Shown here: one piece after another, positions 28,464-36,961 of the stretch
How the letters are laid out: every line of letters begins with the position of its first letter
How positions within the stretch are numbered: position 1 is the stretch's first letter
NCBI RefSeq assembly: GCF_000979455.1
Contig: NZ_JJOY01000023.1
Coordinates: forward strand, 62,001 to 126,000
Source of the DNA: Methanosarcina sp. 2.H.T.1A.6
GTDB taxonomy: Archaea; Halobacteriota; Methanosarcinia; Methanosarcinales; Methanosarcinaceae
Length of the DNA: 64,000 nt
Direction of reading: 5' to 3'
Notes under the pieces: model-generated
Told to the model about the DNA's origin: nothing
What the model saw: the letters and a program-made list of their open reading frames with translations, nothing else
The model's database searches: none
Made by a program: the position numbers and the translations under genes

Positions 28464-29167
28464 GTTTTAATGCCTCTATTTATATTTTCAATTGAGGTAA
28501 TGGTCCCGTTTTCAAGGTAAGCAATCCTGTGGCAGACTTTCCTTAACACTTCAAGGTTATGGGAGATCAGCAGGTAAGAAACCCCGGTTTCTCTCTGGAG
28601 TTTCTGCATAAGGCGCAGGATCTGAGCCTGGACTGAGACGTCAAGCATGGAAGTGGGTTCGTCAGCGACTATAAAATCAGGAGATAAAGCCATGATCCTT
28701 GCGAGCACTATCCTCTGGATCTCCCCTCCGCTGAGGTGGCCCGGATAACGGACAAGGTGTTCCGGACGAAGGCCAGTGAGTTCTGCCAGTTCTTCTCCTC
28801 GCTTCAGGAGGGAATCTTGCTTAAGCCCGGAATGGATTTTCAGGGGCTCGATAAGGTTTTCAAAGGCTTTCATGCGGGGGTCAAGGGAAGTTTCAGGGTG
28901 CTGGAAAATCATCTGGATTTTAGGGCGCAGTTTCCTAAACTCTTTTTTGCCCATGCTCAGGATATCCTCCCCATGGACCAGGATTTTCCCTCCGGTGGGT
29001 TTTTCGAGCCCTACAATACATCTTCCAATCGTGGTTTTTCCGGATCCGCTTTTTCCAAAAAGCCCCAGGGTTTCTCCGCGAGCTACTGAGAAACTGATGT
29101 TTTTGAACACCTCTGAAGTCCCAAACTTCATTGCCAGTTCGTTTACTGTAAGGACTGGAAATGACAC
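28460..29167 (-). CDS. ABC transporter ATP-binding protein (nickel/peptide family, NikE/DppF-like)
   Basis: A 235-residue ATPase: Walker A GLFGKSGSGKTT (about 35-46), signature LSGGEIQRIVLARI, Walker B FIVADEP, H-loop LLISHNLEV. The GTG start at 29167 is nine bases after GGAGG. It overlaps the other ATPase gene by 25 bases. It lacks the C-terminal oligopeptide extension of its partner and is shorter than most DppF proteins. Pairs of ATPases are normal for this transporter family. Confidence 0.93.
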   Translation of the reverse strand: MSFPVLTVNELAMKFGTSEVFKNISFSVARGETLGLFGKSGSGKTTIGRCIVGLEKPTGGKILVHGEDILSMGKKEFRKLRPKIQMIFQHPETSLDPRMKAFENLIEPLKIHSGLKQDSLLKRGEELAELTGLRPEHLVRYPGHLSGGEIQRIVLARIMALSPDFIVADEPTSMLDVSVQAQILRLMQKLQRETGVSYLLISHNLEVLRKVCHRIAYLENGTITSIENINRGIKT

Positions 29168-30084
29168 CTAACCCATCCTCCTTTATGTTTTTTTATTTCT
29201 GGATGTTTTTTAGAGCATTCGATTCCCGAGCACCTGCATCTTTCATTGAAAAAACAGCCTTCTGGAAGCTTTATCCTGCTTGGACTCTGCCCTCTCAGGG
29301 GAACAAGCCCGTTTCGAGGTTGAGCACTAATAAGTCCTTTTGTATAGGGGTGTACAGGCGTGTTCAGCACTTTTGAAGCCTCGTTCAGTTCTACAATTTC
29401 CCCTGCATACATCACAGCTATTCGGTCACAGACCTCAAGAGCCAGATCAAGGTCATGTGTGATAAGGAGCATTGTCTTTCCATATTCTTTTTTTATTTTT
29501 GTGAAAAGATCAACTGCGCCTGCCTTCGCCTCAGGGTCCAGACCTTTTGTAGGTTCATCGGCGATTAAAAGTTCGGGTTCAAAGGAAAGGGACATGCAAG
29601 CTATTAGCCTTTGCCTCATACCTCCAGATAATTGATGAGGATACAGGGTACAGAGTTTTTCGGGGTCTGTCAAAAAGAGTTTTTTCATGAGCTTCAGGGA
29701 TCTTTTCATCCCTTCCTTTTTGTCAACTCTCCTTTCTTCAAAAACCTCCTCTATCTGAAGTCCGTTTTTCAGGACAGGGTTCAGGGCACCGGCAGGGTTC
29801 TGAGGCATGAGTGAAATTTTCTTCCCTCTTATATTTCGGAGTTCTGAAGGTTTAAGGGAAAAGAGATTCTGCCCCTGGAAAATAACTTCTCCTGAAATCA
29901 CTGCACTTTCCGGGAGTAGCCGGAGCAGGGCAAGCCCTATTACAGATTTTCCTGATCCACTTTCCCCTATAAGCCCGAATGTTTCTCCTTCTTCTACTTC
30001 AAAAGACACGTTTGAGACTGCTTTTACAGCATTTTCTCCTGCAGGGAATTCAACAGAGAGGCCTCTTATTTCAAGCAGGCTCAA
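29143..30084 (-). CDS. ABC transporter ATP-binding protein (nickel/peptide family, NikD/DppD-like)
   Basis: A 313-residue ATPase: Walker A GLIGESGSGKSV (about 36-47), signature LSGGMRQRLIACMSL, Walker B LLIADEPTKGLD. It also has the oligopeptide/dipeptide C-terminal region (TPVHPYTKGLISAQP, then CFFNERCRCSGIECSKKHPE with a Cys cluster typical of DppD). The start is TTG at 30084, seven bases after a perfect GGAGGAG; the upstream permease ends in the overlapping TTGA. Confidence 0.94.
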   Translation of the reverse strand: MSLLEIRGLSVEFPAGENAVKAVSNVSFEVEEGETFGLIGESGSGKSVIGLALLRLLPESAVISGEVIFQGQNLFSLKPSELRNIRGKKISLMPQNPAGALNPVLKNGLQIEEVFEERRVDKKEGMKRSLKLMKKLFLTDPEKLCTLYPHQLSGGMRQRLIACMSLSFEPELLIADEPTKGLDPEAKAGAVDLFTKIKKEYGKTMLLITHDLDLALEVCDRIAVMYAGEIVELNEASKVLNTPVHPYTKGLISAQPRNGLVPLRGQSPSRIKLPEGCFFNERCRCSGIECSKKHPEIKKHKGGWVRCHFQSLQ

Positions 30085-30995
30085 TAGATTTCTCCTCCTT
30101 CATGGTTTGGGTCAAGGATATCTCTCATGCCATCCCCAAGGATGCTGAAAATCACTACTACGAAGGTTATGGCAAGCCCCGGAAAAATCGTCTGATAAGG
30201 AGCTGTTCTCATAAATTCTTTTCCTGCGGAAAGCATCGCTCCCCATTCAGGAACATCAGCAGGAAGCCCTATCCCCAGAAAACTCAGTGTGGCAATGGAG
30301 AGAATCACATGTCCGATGTCGATTGTGGCAAGTACAATTAGAGGGGCGATAGCGTTGGGTACTATATGCCTGCGGATGATATAGAAATCATCTGCCCCGC
30401 TTGTAACCGCAGAAAGTACAAACTCCTGCTTTTTAATGGAAAGAACCTGTCCTCTCATTACTCTTGCATATTTTGCCCACTGGACAATGGAGAGAGCAAG
30501 CATCAGGTTGAATACTCCTCTGCCAAGCACTCCCATTATGGCGAGGGCAAAAATAACTCCAGGAAAGGACAGAAAGACATCTATAACCCTTGAGATCCCT
30601 TCATCCACAATCCCTCCATAGTATCCTGCTGCACATCCCAGTGCAGTTCCTGTAATCAAAGAAATAAGCACAACTCCGAAGGCAATTGAGAGAGAAGTCC
30701 TGGCACCTATCAGGATCCTGCTCAACAGGTCTCTTCCAAGGTAATCTGTACCCAAAAGGTGATCTTCGGAGGGACTAAGGTTCTTGTTCCTGAGTTCGTT
30801 TGCGTTTGGGTCATAAGGGGAAATAAATGGGGCGAACAGTGCAAGCCCGGTAAAAAGCAAAAGTGCAACCAGGGCAAAAAGCATATCTTTTCTTTGAAAG
30901 AGTCTTTTTGAAAATTCGCTTCCGTAGACTTCTGTTATCAATACATCTTCTTTTTTCAACTTCTTAGCAAATGCATTGTCCATTGTATCAACCAT
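30081..30995 (-). CDS. ABC transporter permease (nickel/peptide family, NikC/DppC-like)
   Basis: A 304-residue permease. About six membrane helices; a preceding cytoplasmic N-terminus carries the OppC-type segment before helix 1. Seen: LLGTDYLGRDLLSRILIGAR (about 90-110), a hallmark of OppC/DppC/NikC, and the ATPase-coupling loop SAVTSGADDFYIIRRHIVPN (about 195-215). It overlaps both neighbours, so permeases and ATPases are translationally linked. Confidence 0.94.
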   Translation of the reverse strand: MVDTMDNAFAKKLKKEDVLITEVYGSEFSKRLFQRKDMLFALVALLLFTGLALFAPFISPYDPNANELRNKNLSPSEDHLLGTDYLGRDLLSRILIGARTSLSIAFGVVLISLITGTALGCAAGYYGGIVDEGISRVIDVFLSFPGVIFALAIMGVLGRGVFNLMLALSIVQWAKYARVMRGQVLSIKKQEFVLSAVTSGADDFYIIRRHIVPNAIAPLIVLATIDIGHVILSIATLSFLGIGLPADVPEWGAMLSAGKEFMRTAPYQTIFPGLAITFVVVIFSILGDGMRDILDPNHEGGEIY

Positions 30996-31929
30996 ACCTT
31001 ATCCGAGGGTCAAGATGTGTGTAGAGTATATCCACAATGAAATTCACAAGGAGGAACATGGTAACTATAGCAAGTACGCATCCCTGAACCATTGGCAAAT
31101 CCCTGGCCGAAATCGAGTCCACAAGCAGGCTTCCTATCCCTGGCCAGGCAAAGATCTTTTCAATCACTACTGCCCCTCCAAGCAGGTTTCCCATTTGAAA
31201 GCCAATAACAGTAACAACAGGGAGCATGGCGTTTTTTAAGGCGTGTCTGCTGATTATTTTCCATACAGGAAGCCCTTTGGCTTTTGCAAACCTTATGTAT
31301 TCCTGCCCAAGGGTTTCAAGCATGCTTGTCCTTGTAACCCTCATAACAGCAGCAACAGAGTGGAGAGAAAGGGCGGCTGCTGGTAAAATCAGGTTTTCCA
31401 GATTCCCGTAACCTGATACCTGGACAAGTTTTAGTTTTAGGGAGAATATTATGATAAGAATCAGTGCTATCCAGAATCCGGGCATCGAAACTCCAAAAAG
31501 CGTTACAATCCTTAGTATATGGTCCGAAATCCTGTTTTCCTGAAGAGCTGAATAGATTCCCAGGCTTACTCCTGCAAGTGTTGCAATAGCCATACTTGCC
31601 CCTGCAAGCTGGACCGTTGCCGGCAGGCGCAGAGTCAGGAGGTAAAGGACCGGTTTATTATATATATAGGAAGTTCCGATGTCCCCTCTCAATACGGCTT
31701 CTTTTACCCACCAGTAAAACTGCAGGTAAAGAGGGTCGTCCAGGTTGTACCTGCTTGAGATCTGGCTGAGCTGCTCTTCGGTTGCACTTTCCTCAAGACC
31801 AATAAGGGTGTGCTTGAGAATTAACTCAGCTGTGCCTCCTGGAATTACGTTCATAAGAAAAAAAGTCAGGGCGCAGACCGCAAAAACCGTAAATGCCATA
31901 AACCCTGCCCTTTTTATTAAATATTTCAT
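30988..31929 (-). CDS. ABC transporter permease (nickel/peptide family, NikB/DppB-like)
   Basis: A 313-residue permease with six helices. It begins MKYLIKRAGFMAFTVFAVCA and has NVIPGGTAE, GVSMPGFWIALILII, the coupling loop KAKGLPVWKIISRHALKNAM and the C-terminal GVVIEKIFAWPGIGSLLVDS motif usual in DppB/NikB (here with AVVIEK). TAGGAGGA precedes the ATG at a normal distance. A 107-base gap separates it from the binding-protein gene, where a partial terminator or processing site could raise binding-protein output. Confidence 0.94.
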   Translation of the reverse strand: MKYLIKRAGFMAFTVFAVCALTFFLMNVIPGGTAELILKHTLIGLEESATEEQLSQISSRYNLDDPLYLQFYWWVKEAVLRGDIGTSYIYNKPVLYLLTLRLPATVQLAGASMAIATLAGVSLGIYSALQENRISDHILRIVTLFGVSMPGFWIALILIIIFSLKLKLVQVSGYGNLENLILPAAALSLHSVAAVMRVTRTSMLETLGQEYIRFAKAKGLPVWKIISRHALKNAMLPVVTVIGFQMGNLLGGAVVIEKIFAWPGIGSLLVDSISARDLPMVQGCVLAIVTMFLLVNFIVDILYTHLDPRIRYG

Positions 31930-32036
31930 ACTTCCTCCTAAAACGGACAGAAGGCAAGAATACCCGTCTTTCCGTGTTATTTCAAGCGAGGGGAGGGTAT
32001 AGATCTAAAATCTACACCCATTCGAGCATCCCTTTT

Positions 32037-33677
32037 TTATTTTTCGATATACATACCTGCATTTATACGGTAATCATGGGCAGTCGGGTCAAACACATAT
32101 CCTTTTACGTGGTCTTTCTTTACAATTGCACAGCCGTAGTAAGCCACTATGATCATTGGCTGTTCTTCGTTTACAATGGCTTCGACCTCATTGAACTTTT
32201 TATAGCGCTCTTCCAGGTCCGTGATTTTTCTGGCTTCCGTTATCAGGGTATCTACTTTCTGATTAGAATATCCAGGTCCATTATCAGTGCCATTTGTCAT
32301 GTACCAGTTCGTTAGAATATATTCGGGGTCCGGAACCATTGCAATGTTATAAGCGGCAAGGTAGAGATCCCAGTCACCTTTTTCTTTTCGGTCATAAATT
32401 GACCCCATTTCCATTACTTCTATCTCTACGTCTATGCCTGCCTCCTTCAATTGGGCAGCCATAGCTTCAGCCATTGGAGGAAGGCCCGGCCTTGCGGAAT
32501 ATGTCATCATGTTGAGATTGAGGGATTTTCCGTCTTTGTCTCTTATCCCGTCCCCATCAGTGTCTACCCAGCCTGCAGCTGTCAGGAGTTCGTCAGCTTC
32601 CTCAAGGTCCCTTGTATAAGGGCTCAGGCTCTTATTTGCCCAGACCATCGTGGGCAGGAAAGGACCAGCAGCAGCTTCTCCTACATTGTAGAGTACATGT
32701 TCTGCGATTGCGTGCCTGTCTATGGCATAAGACATGGCCTGTCTGACTCTGATATCTTCAAGAGGCTCATGTTTCAGGTTGATATCGAGTTTGTAAACCC
32801 TCGGTGTTTTGTATTTTTCTACTGTAATGCCGTCTATCGCATCGATTCGGTCTGTTTCACTGTAGGGCACATCAACGGTAAAGTCAACTTCTCCATTTTC
32901 TATTGCCATTGCTCTTGTGTTTGGGTCAGGTATCCCTTTAAGAATCATCTTATCAAGCCCGACTTTTCCTCCCCACCAGTTTTCATTCTTAACAACCGTC
33001 AGAATTCTGGTCTGTTCGTCAAAGGATTCAAATTTATACGGACCTGTTCCAATGGGTTTTATGAACTCCTCTGATTCGTCAAAAGAAGAGGGGCTTATTA
33101 TGGCTGTATCGGGGTAATGGAGAATTCCAGGCAGAATGGGATTGATTTCCTTGGTTTTTATTTTGAGGGTATGGTCATCGACTGCCTCGATAGTGTCTAC
33201 CTTGAGCATGGATGCGACTTTCGTGTTTGCTTTAATGACATTTTCCAGGGTGAACTTTACTTCTTCTGCGGTCATCTCGCTTCCGTCATGGAAGGTAACA
33301 TTCTCTCTTAGTTTAAATTCCCAGGTATTTTCATCAAGCTGCTTCCAAGAACTTGCAAGCCCGGGTTTAAGGGAGAAATCTTCATTGGCACCAACGAGAG
33401 TTTCGGTTACTGCAGCTTTCTCACAGATAAGCGTTCCACCGTCTCCGTTTATAGTATTGATCGAGTCTATTTCCCACATTTCACCAAGTACAAGTGTATT
33501 ATCTTCAGAGTCTCCTTCTTGTTGGGAGACTGCATCAGATCCTGAGGCTACTTCCATCCCGGAAACAGCTTCTTTTGCGTTGTTTTCTTCTTTACTGCTG
33601 CATCCGGAAGTAATCAGGATGGCGCAGGTCAGCAGAATAATTAACAATATAAAGAAAGGGGAGTTTTTATTTTTCAT
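32037..33677 (-). CDS. ABC transporter substrate-binding lipoprotein (solute-binding family 5)
   Basis: A 546-residue exported protein with a lipobox (ILITSGC, Cys about 26), a Ser/Glu-rich linker and the family 5 fold: WEFKLRENVTFHDGSEMTAE (about 120-140), VRQAMSYAIDRHAIAEHVLY (about 310) and a DTDGDGIRDKDG acidic loop (about 375). Family 5 members bind peptides, nickel complexes, opines or sugars. A nickel role is attractive in a methanogen that needs Ni for F430 and CO dehydrogenase, but sequence alone does not settle it. The second gene of the operon, 30 bases after a methyltransferase. Confidence 0.93.
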   Translation of the reverse strand: MKNKNSPFFILLIILLTCAILITSGCSSKEENNAKEAVSGMEVASGSDAVSQQEGDSEDNTLVLGEMWEIDSINTINGDGGTLICEKAAVTETLVGANEDFSLKPGLASSWKQLDENTWEFKLRENVTFHDGSEMTAEEVKFTLENVIKANTKVASMLKVDTIEAVDDHTLKIKTKEINPILPGILHYPDTAIISPSSFDESEEFIKPIGTGPYKFESFDEQTRILTVVKNENWWGGKVGLDKMILKGIPDPNTRAMAIENGEVDFTVDVPYSETDRIDAIDGITVEKYKTPRVYKLDINLKHEPLEDIRVRQAMSYAIDRHAIAEHVLYNVGEAAAGPFLPTMVWANKSLSPYTRDLEEADELLTAAGWVDTDGDGIRDKDGKSLNLNMMTYSARPGLPPMAEAMAAQLKEAGIDVEIEVMEMGSIYDRKEKGDWDLYLAAYNIAMVPDPEYILTNWYMTNGTDNGPGYSNQKVDTLITEARKITDLEERYKKFNEVEAIVNEEQPMIIVAYYGCAIVKKDHVKGYVFDPTAHDYRINAGMYIEK

Positions 33678-33707
33678 TTCGGAACCTCCGTCTGTTTTTA
33701 ATGAATT

Positions 33708-34475
33708 TTATTTCCGGCCGCAGATGAGGTAGTACTGATAACTGCGTACAATCCGTTCACCTAACGGCATGTTCTCTTTCTGTGCCGCTCTTACCTCTTT
33801 CAGGTCAAAAACCTGGATCTTTTCAAAACCTTCACTCAACAGGTACTCCTTTACTTTTCCAAGCGGGGCCCCTCCGGAATGCGGAAGCTGGGCTTTGAGT
33901 TCATCGGAATATCCGGCGTGTCCTTTTCTGGGATCTTTTCTCTCAAGGAGCAGGGTTAAAAGGGAACCTGCACTTCTGCGGACTCTGGACTCTAGGGTCC
34001 CGCTGTCCCACACCCCATCGATAATCACAACCTTCCCATTTTTCCGCAGAATCCTCTTCCAGTTCTCTACGGCCGTTTTTGGATTAGGAAGGGTCCAGAG
34101 CAGATGGCGGCTGAACACAATATCAAAAGAAGACGTATCATAAGGGGGATTTTCTGCATCTCCTTCCTCAAAGGTTATGTCAGCTCCACGGGCTTCAGCT
34201 TTTGTTTTTGCTGCTTTCAGCATTTGTCTGGAAATGTCAATTCCAGTAACCTTATGCCCCATTTCAGCAAACAGTAAGCTTAATTCTCCTGTCCCGCAGC
34301 CGACATCAAGAATTTTCAAACCCTTTTTCGGAAAAACTTCCTGAAAAGCACGTTTCCAGGCATCTCTTTCTTTTTGGCTCTGGATCCCGTGTCCTGGATG
34401 GGTATCAAAAGTCTCGGATGCAAGGTCCCATTTATGGGCTACCATCTCTTTGATCTGGATTTCTGAAGACGACAT
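33708..34475 (-). CDS. Class I SAM-dependent methyltransferase, first gene of the ABC transporter operon
   Basis: A 255-residue methyltransferase with intact motif I (LKILDVGCGTGELS, about 53-66), VTGIDISRQM, DAENPPYDTSSFDIVFSRHL and LWTLPNPKTAVENWKRI. It is closely similar over its full length to the methyltransferase at 27702-28463, including a shared N-terminal GHGIQS motif and C-terminal tail. With its paralogue it brackets the five transporter genes. This gene leads the operon, so enzyme and transporter are made together. The substrate is unknown; maturation of a metallophore or of the imported compound is a testable guess. Confidence 0.9.
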   Translation of the reverse strand: MSSSEIQIKEMVAHKWDLASETFDTHPGHGIQSQKERDAWKRAFQEVFPKKGLKILDVGCGTGELSLLFAEMGHKVTGIDISRQMLKAAKTKAEARGADITFEEGDAENPPYDTSSFDIVFSRHLLWTLPNPKTAVENWKRILRKNGKVVIIDGVWDSGTLESRVRRSAGSLLTLLLERKDPRKGHAGYSDELKAQLPHSGGAPLGKVKEYLLSEGFEKIQVFDLKEVRAAQKENMPLGERIVRSYQYYLICGRK

Positions 34476-35144
34476 TCATCAGTACTTGTTAATCCTCTAA
34501 TTAATATTTTTCTATTTTGTAATACTTATTCTAATTAATTTATTCATTAGTAACATAGGATTCCCATATACTTACTATGATGTTGACAAAAACTATACGA
34601 ACATTTGTGTATGTATTACTGAAAACCTCCTAAAAAATAGATTTTTTGTCTTTCGAGTCAGTTACAAGAATCCGGACGACTCAATACTGACAGAAGGGCA
34701 AAATTGGACGGGTAAAATGGTGCCAGGCTTTTTCCTGTACAACTGGTTTGCTTTTTCAACTGGTCAAACCCGATATGTTATATCCGGGGCAGGGTGCAGA
34801 ATAGAAAAACCTTAAGATTTCAGGCAGGCTGCCCGGATCAATAATATATTTTTGTTTATAGGGGAAATTGGCCTTTTATAAAAAAGTTTTCACTATTGTC
34901 TTTTTTGAAGGAAAATCCCTTTTCCATCGACAATTTTATAAAATACTTGATTATATATTTTGAGCGCAAGATTCCAGTCTTCCGTTTTTATAGATATGTT
35001 GAGCTTTACATATCTGGAAGCTGTAGAGTTCTGGCTGGCGTTTTTTTCTGTGACCGGCCAATTATAAGGGGGTTCTGTCCCCTGTATTGAAATCTTGCCC
35101 CTGAATTATACCATAAATTAATGAATTTCTGTGAAAAAGTTACC
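34476..35144. other. Divergent intergenic region between the transporter operon and fmd
   Basis: About 670 bases. It holds the promoter of the minus-strand operon and upstream DNA of fmd. The open frame 34896-35090 has no ribosome binding site and no recognisable product. No RNA gene is seen. Confidence 0.5.
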
Positions 35145-35152
35145 TATAAATA
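35145..35152 (+). promoter_or_regulatory. TATA box of the fmd operon
   Basis: TATAAATA with AAAAAGTTACC upstream. Initiation about 25 bases downstream falls near 35173, inside the first ModE-like site. This gives a leader of about 160 bases before fmdE. Confidence 0.6.
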
Positions 35153-35167
35153 CAGTGTATCCTTCTG

Positions 35168-35191
35168 CGTTATGTTGAAATCTACATAATG
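35168..35191 (+). promoter_or_regulatory. ModE-like operator 1 of the fmd operon
   Basis: CGTTATGT-TGAAATCT-ACATAATG. It has the same TATGT-N8-ACATA core as at wtpA and modD and overlaps the predicted transcription start. It matches the E. coli modA operator layout closely. Confidence 0.75.
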
Positions 35192-35251
35192 CGATTCCTT
35201 CAAATATGCTGGCTGTATTACATTTATCCTGTCTGCATTCAACATCTTTGG

Positions 35252-35275
35252 CGTTATGTTTATTTAAACATAACG
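35252..35275 (+). promoter_or_regulatory. ModE-like operator 2 in the fmd leader
   Basis: CGTTATGT-TTATTTAA-ACATAACG. The arms are perfect inverted repeats (11 bp each side of TT). It lies 84 bases after site 1, eight helical turns, so two bound dimers could interact on one face of the DNA. A weak TATA-like ATTTATCC (about 35222-35229) might mark a second promoter. Confidence 0.78.
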
Positions 35276-35332
35276 GTGAAACCTACGGCGGTGTACACAT
35301 TGCATAAGAATTCAGATCAAGAGACACACAAC

Positions 35333-35902
35333 ATGGAGGCGATCCTTAAACAGGTAAAGGATCCTGAGCTGCTTTCACAGATTGAAAAGGTCGTCCCCTT
35401 TCACGGCTTCCTGACCTCCGGGGCGTTAATCGGCATCCAGATGCTCAATATCGCAAGACGGGAGCTCGATGTCCTGGACGGGGAGCGCATATACGTGACC
35501 TGTGAAACAAAAAGCTGCATGCCTGACCCCTTTCAGATCCTTGCCGGAGCTACCATCGGGAACAACGGTTTGAAGATCAAGAACTTTGGGAAAATGGCGG
35601 TCACGGTAAACAAACAGGCGTCTGAAGGGGTGAATGGAATAACAGGTATCCGAATCATCCTCGACACTGAGAAGACAAAGGACTATCCCAAACTCCATGC
35701 CTGGTACCTGAACACTGAAAAGCTTCCCCATGAAGAGGTTGTACCCATCCTCCTGGCTGCAGGAGAAAAGGTGTATTCCTGGAAACCTGTGGACCTGGAA
35801 GTTCCGGTCCGGAAGAAAAAGCGGATACAGTGCTGTAAAAATTGCGGTGAAATGTTTATTCAACACGATAATGAGCTGCTGTGCGGCGGATGCACAGAAT
35901 AA
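35333..35902 (+). CDS. fmdE: Formylmethanofuran dehydrogenase subunit E
   Basis: A 189-residue FmdE. The N-terminal domain (LKQVKDPELLSQIEKVVPFH..., GFLTSGALIGIQMLNIARRE, CETKSCMPDPFQILAGATIG) is the FmdE fold, and the C-terminus has a zinc ribbon (CCKNCGEMFIQ... CGGCTE). FmdE is co-encoded with the Mo enzyme but is not needed as a catalytic subunit; its exact role is unclear. I start at the ATG at 35333, where the family sequence begins; the longer frame upstream covers the leader and operators. It is the first gene of fmdEFACDB, an order reported for the molybdenum isoenzyme of Methanosarcina. Confidence 0.92.
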   Translation: MEAILKQVKDPELLSQIEKVVPFHGFLTSGALIGIQMLNIARRELDVLDGERIYVTCETKSCMPDPFQILAGATIGNNGLKIKNFGKMAVTVNKQASEGVNGITGIRIILDTEKTKDYPKLHAWYLNTEKLPHEEVVPILLAAGEKVYSWKPVDLEVPVRKKKRIQCCKNCGEMFIQHDNELLCGGCTE

Positions 35903-35920
35903 CGTTGAGAGGTAATCAAA

Positions 35921-36961
35921 ATGCAAGATGATATGCGATTGTCTGTCTTTTCCGAAAAAAAAGATCGGCAGCTGGTCTATAAGCCTGAAAAATGCATTGG
36001 CTGCGGGACCTGTGTACAGGCATGCCCTAAAGGCACCCTGGCTGTAGGGGCTGTGGGAGCTATAGCAAGAGGGCTCCTGGATGCTGATTTTCTGGAAATG
36101 AAAGAGAGTGAAGACTGCATTGTCTGTGGAATTTGTGCGAAAGTTTGTCCCACAGGCGCTCTTGAATTGAAGCAGGAAGGAAAACCCCTCACTGACATGT
36201 CCTATATTTCCAGGGCCATGAGGCCGACGTCAGTAAATGAAAGCTGCGTCCACTGCGGGCTTTGTGAAGATATCTGTCCCAGAGGCTGTATTGAGGTCAC
36301 AAGGGAGATTTCAACTGATGGGAACCTGAAGCTGGTTGGAAAGACCCACATTGATTCGGAGTGCTGTATCCACTGCGGCTGGTGTGCTGCAGTCTGTCCT
36401 GTGAATGCAATTTCCGTGGAAAAACCCTTTGAAGGACGCTGGACCCGGGATGAGACTGTCTGTCAGACCTGCCATACATGTGTGGAAGTCTGTCCTGCAA
36501 ATGCTATTTTCAATAAAAAGGCTAAACCCGGAGAAATAGTCGAAAAGATTACGCACAGACCTGATGCCTGCATTTACTGCGGGGCATGCGCAGTTGCCTG
36601 TCCTGTAGATGCCATTGATGTTAGAAAAACCGCAATTCTGCCGGATGTGGAGAAAAAGGGCCCCCTCGAGAAAAAGATACTTGAAGCCCCTGTTCCGGAG
36701 GCTCTGCTCCGTACCTGCCTGGAAACGGATGAAGCTGCTTGCCTGGGTTGCGGAAACTGTGTGATTGTCTGTCCGGTAAATGCTCTCAATAACCGTGAAC
36801 TTGCTGCAGGGCACCTTAACAACATGGACGAAAAAGCTCTCCTTGGGGTTAAGAACGGAATAATTTCGGTCGTAAACCAGGACCTCTGCGGAGCAGACGG
36901 AGCCTGTGCCCTTATCTGTCCTGTTAATGCGATCCGGCTTGTGAAAAAAGAGGTGGAATAA
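35921..36961 (+). CDS. fmdF: Formylmethanofuran dehydrogenase subunit F (polyferredoxin)
   Basis: A 346-residue polyferredoxin that wires electrons from ferredoxin to the active-site subunits. Eight [4Fe-4S] motifs are seen in tandem: CIGCGTC, CIVCGIC, CVHCGLC, CIHCGWC, CQTCHTC, CIYCGAC, CLGCGNC, and a last divergent one CGADGAC, each followed by xxCP. GAGGT is eight bases before the ATG. The stop TAA directly abuts the fmdA ATG, so translation is coupled. Confidence 0.95.
   Translation: MQDDMRLSVFSEKKDRQLVYKPEKCIGCGTCVQACPKGTLAVGAVGAIARGLLDADFLEMKESEDCIVCGICAKVCPTGALELKQEGKPLTDMSYISRAMRPTSVNESCVHCGLCEDICPRGCIEVTREISTDGNLKLVGKTHIDSECCIHCGWCAAVCPVNAISVEKPFEGRWTRDETVCQTCHTCVEVCPANAIFNKKAKPGEIVEKITHRPDACIYCGACAVACPVDAIDVRKTAILPDVEKKGPLEKKILEAPVPEALLRTCLETDEAACLGCGNCVIVCPVNALNNRELAAGHLNNMDEKALLGVKNGIISVVNQDLCGADGACALICPVNAIRLVKKEVE

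Noticed and set aside
34595-34625. NikR-like operator near the ABC transporter operon
   Set aside because: Only a weak ATAC...GTAT inverted repeat with several mismatches; it does not fit a GTATGA-N16-TCATAC pattern.
34896-35090. Plus-strand frame of 64 codons upstream of fmd
   Set aside because: No binding site and no family; lies in promoter-distal AT-rich DNA.
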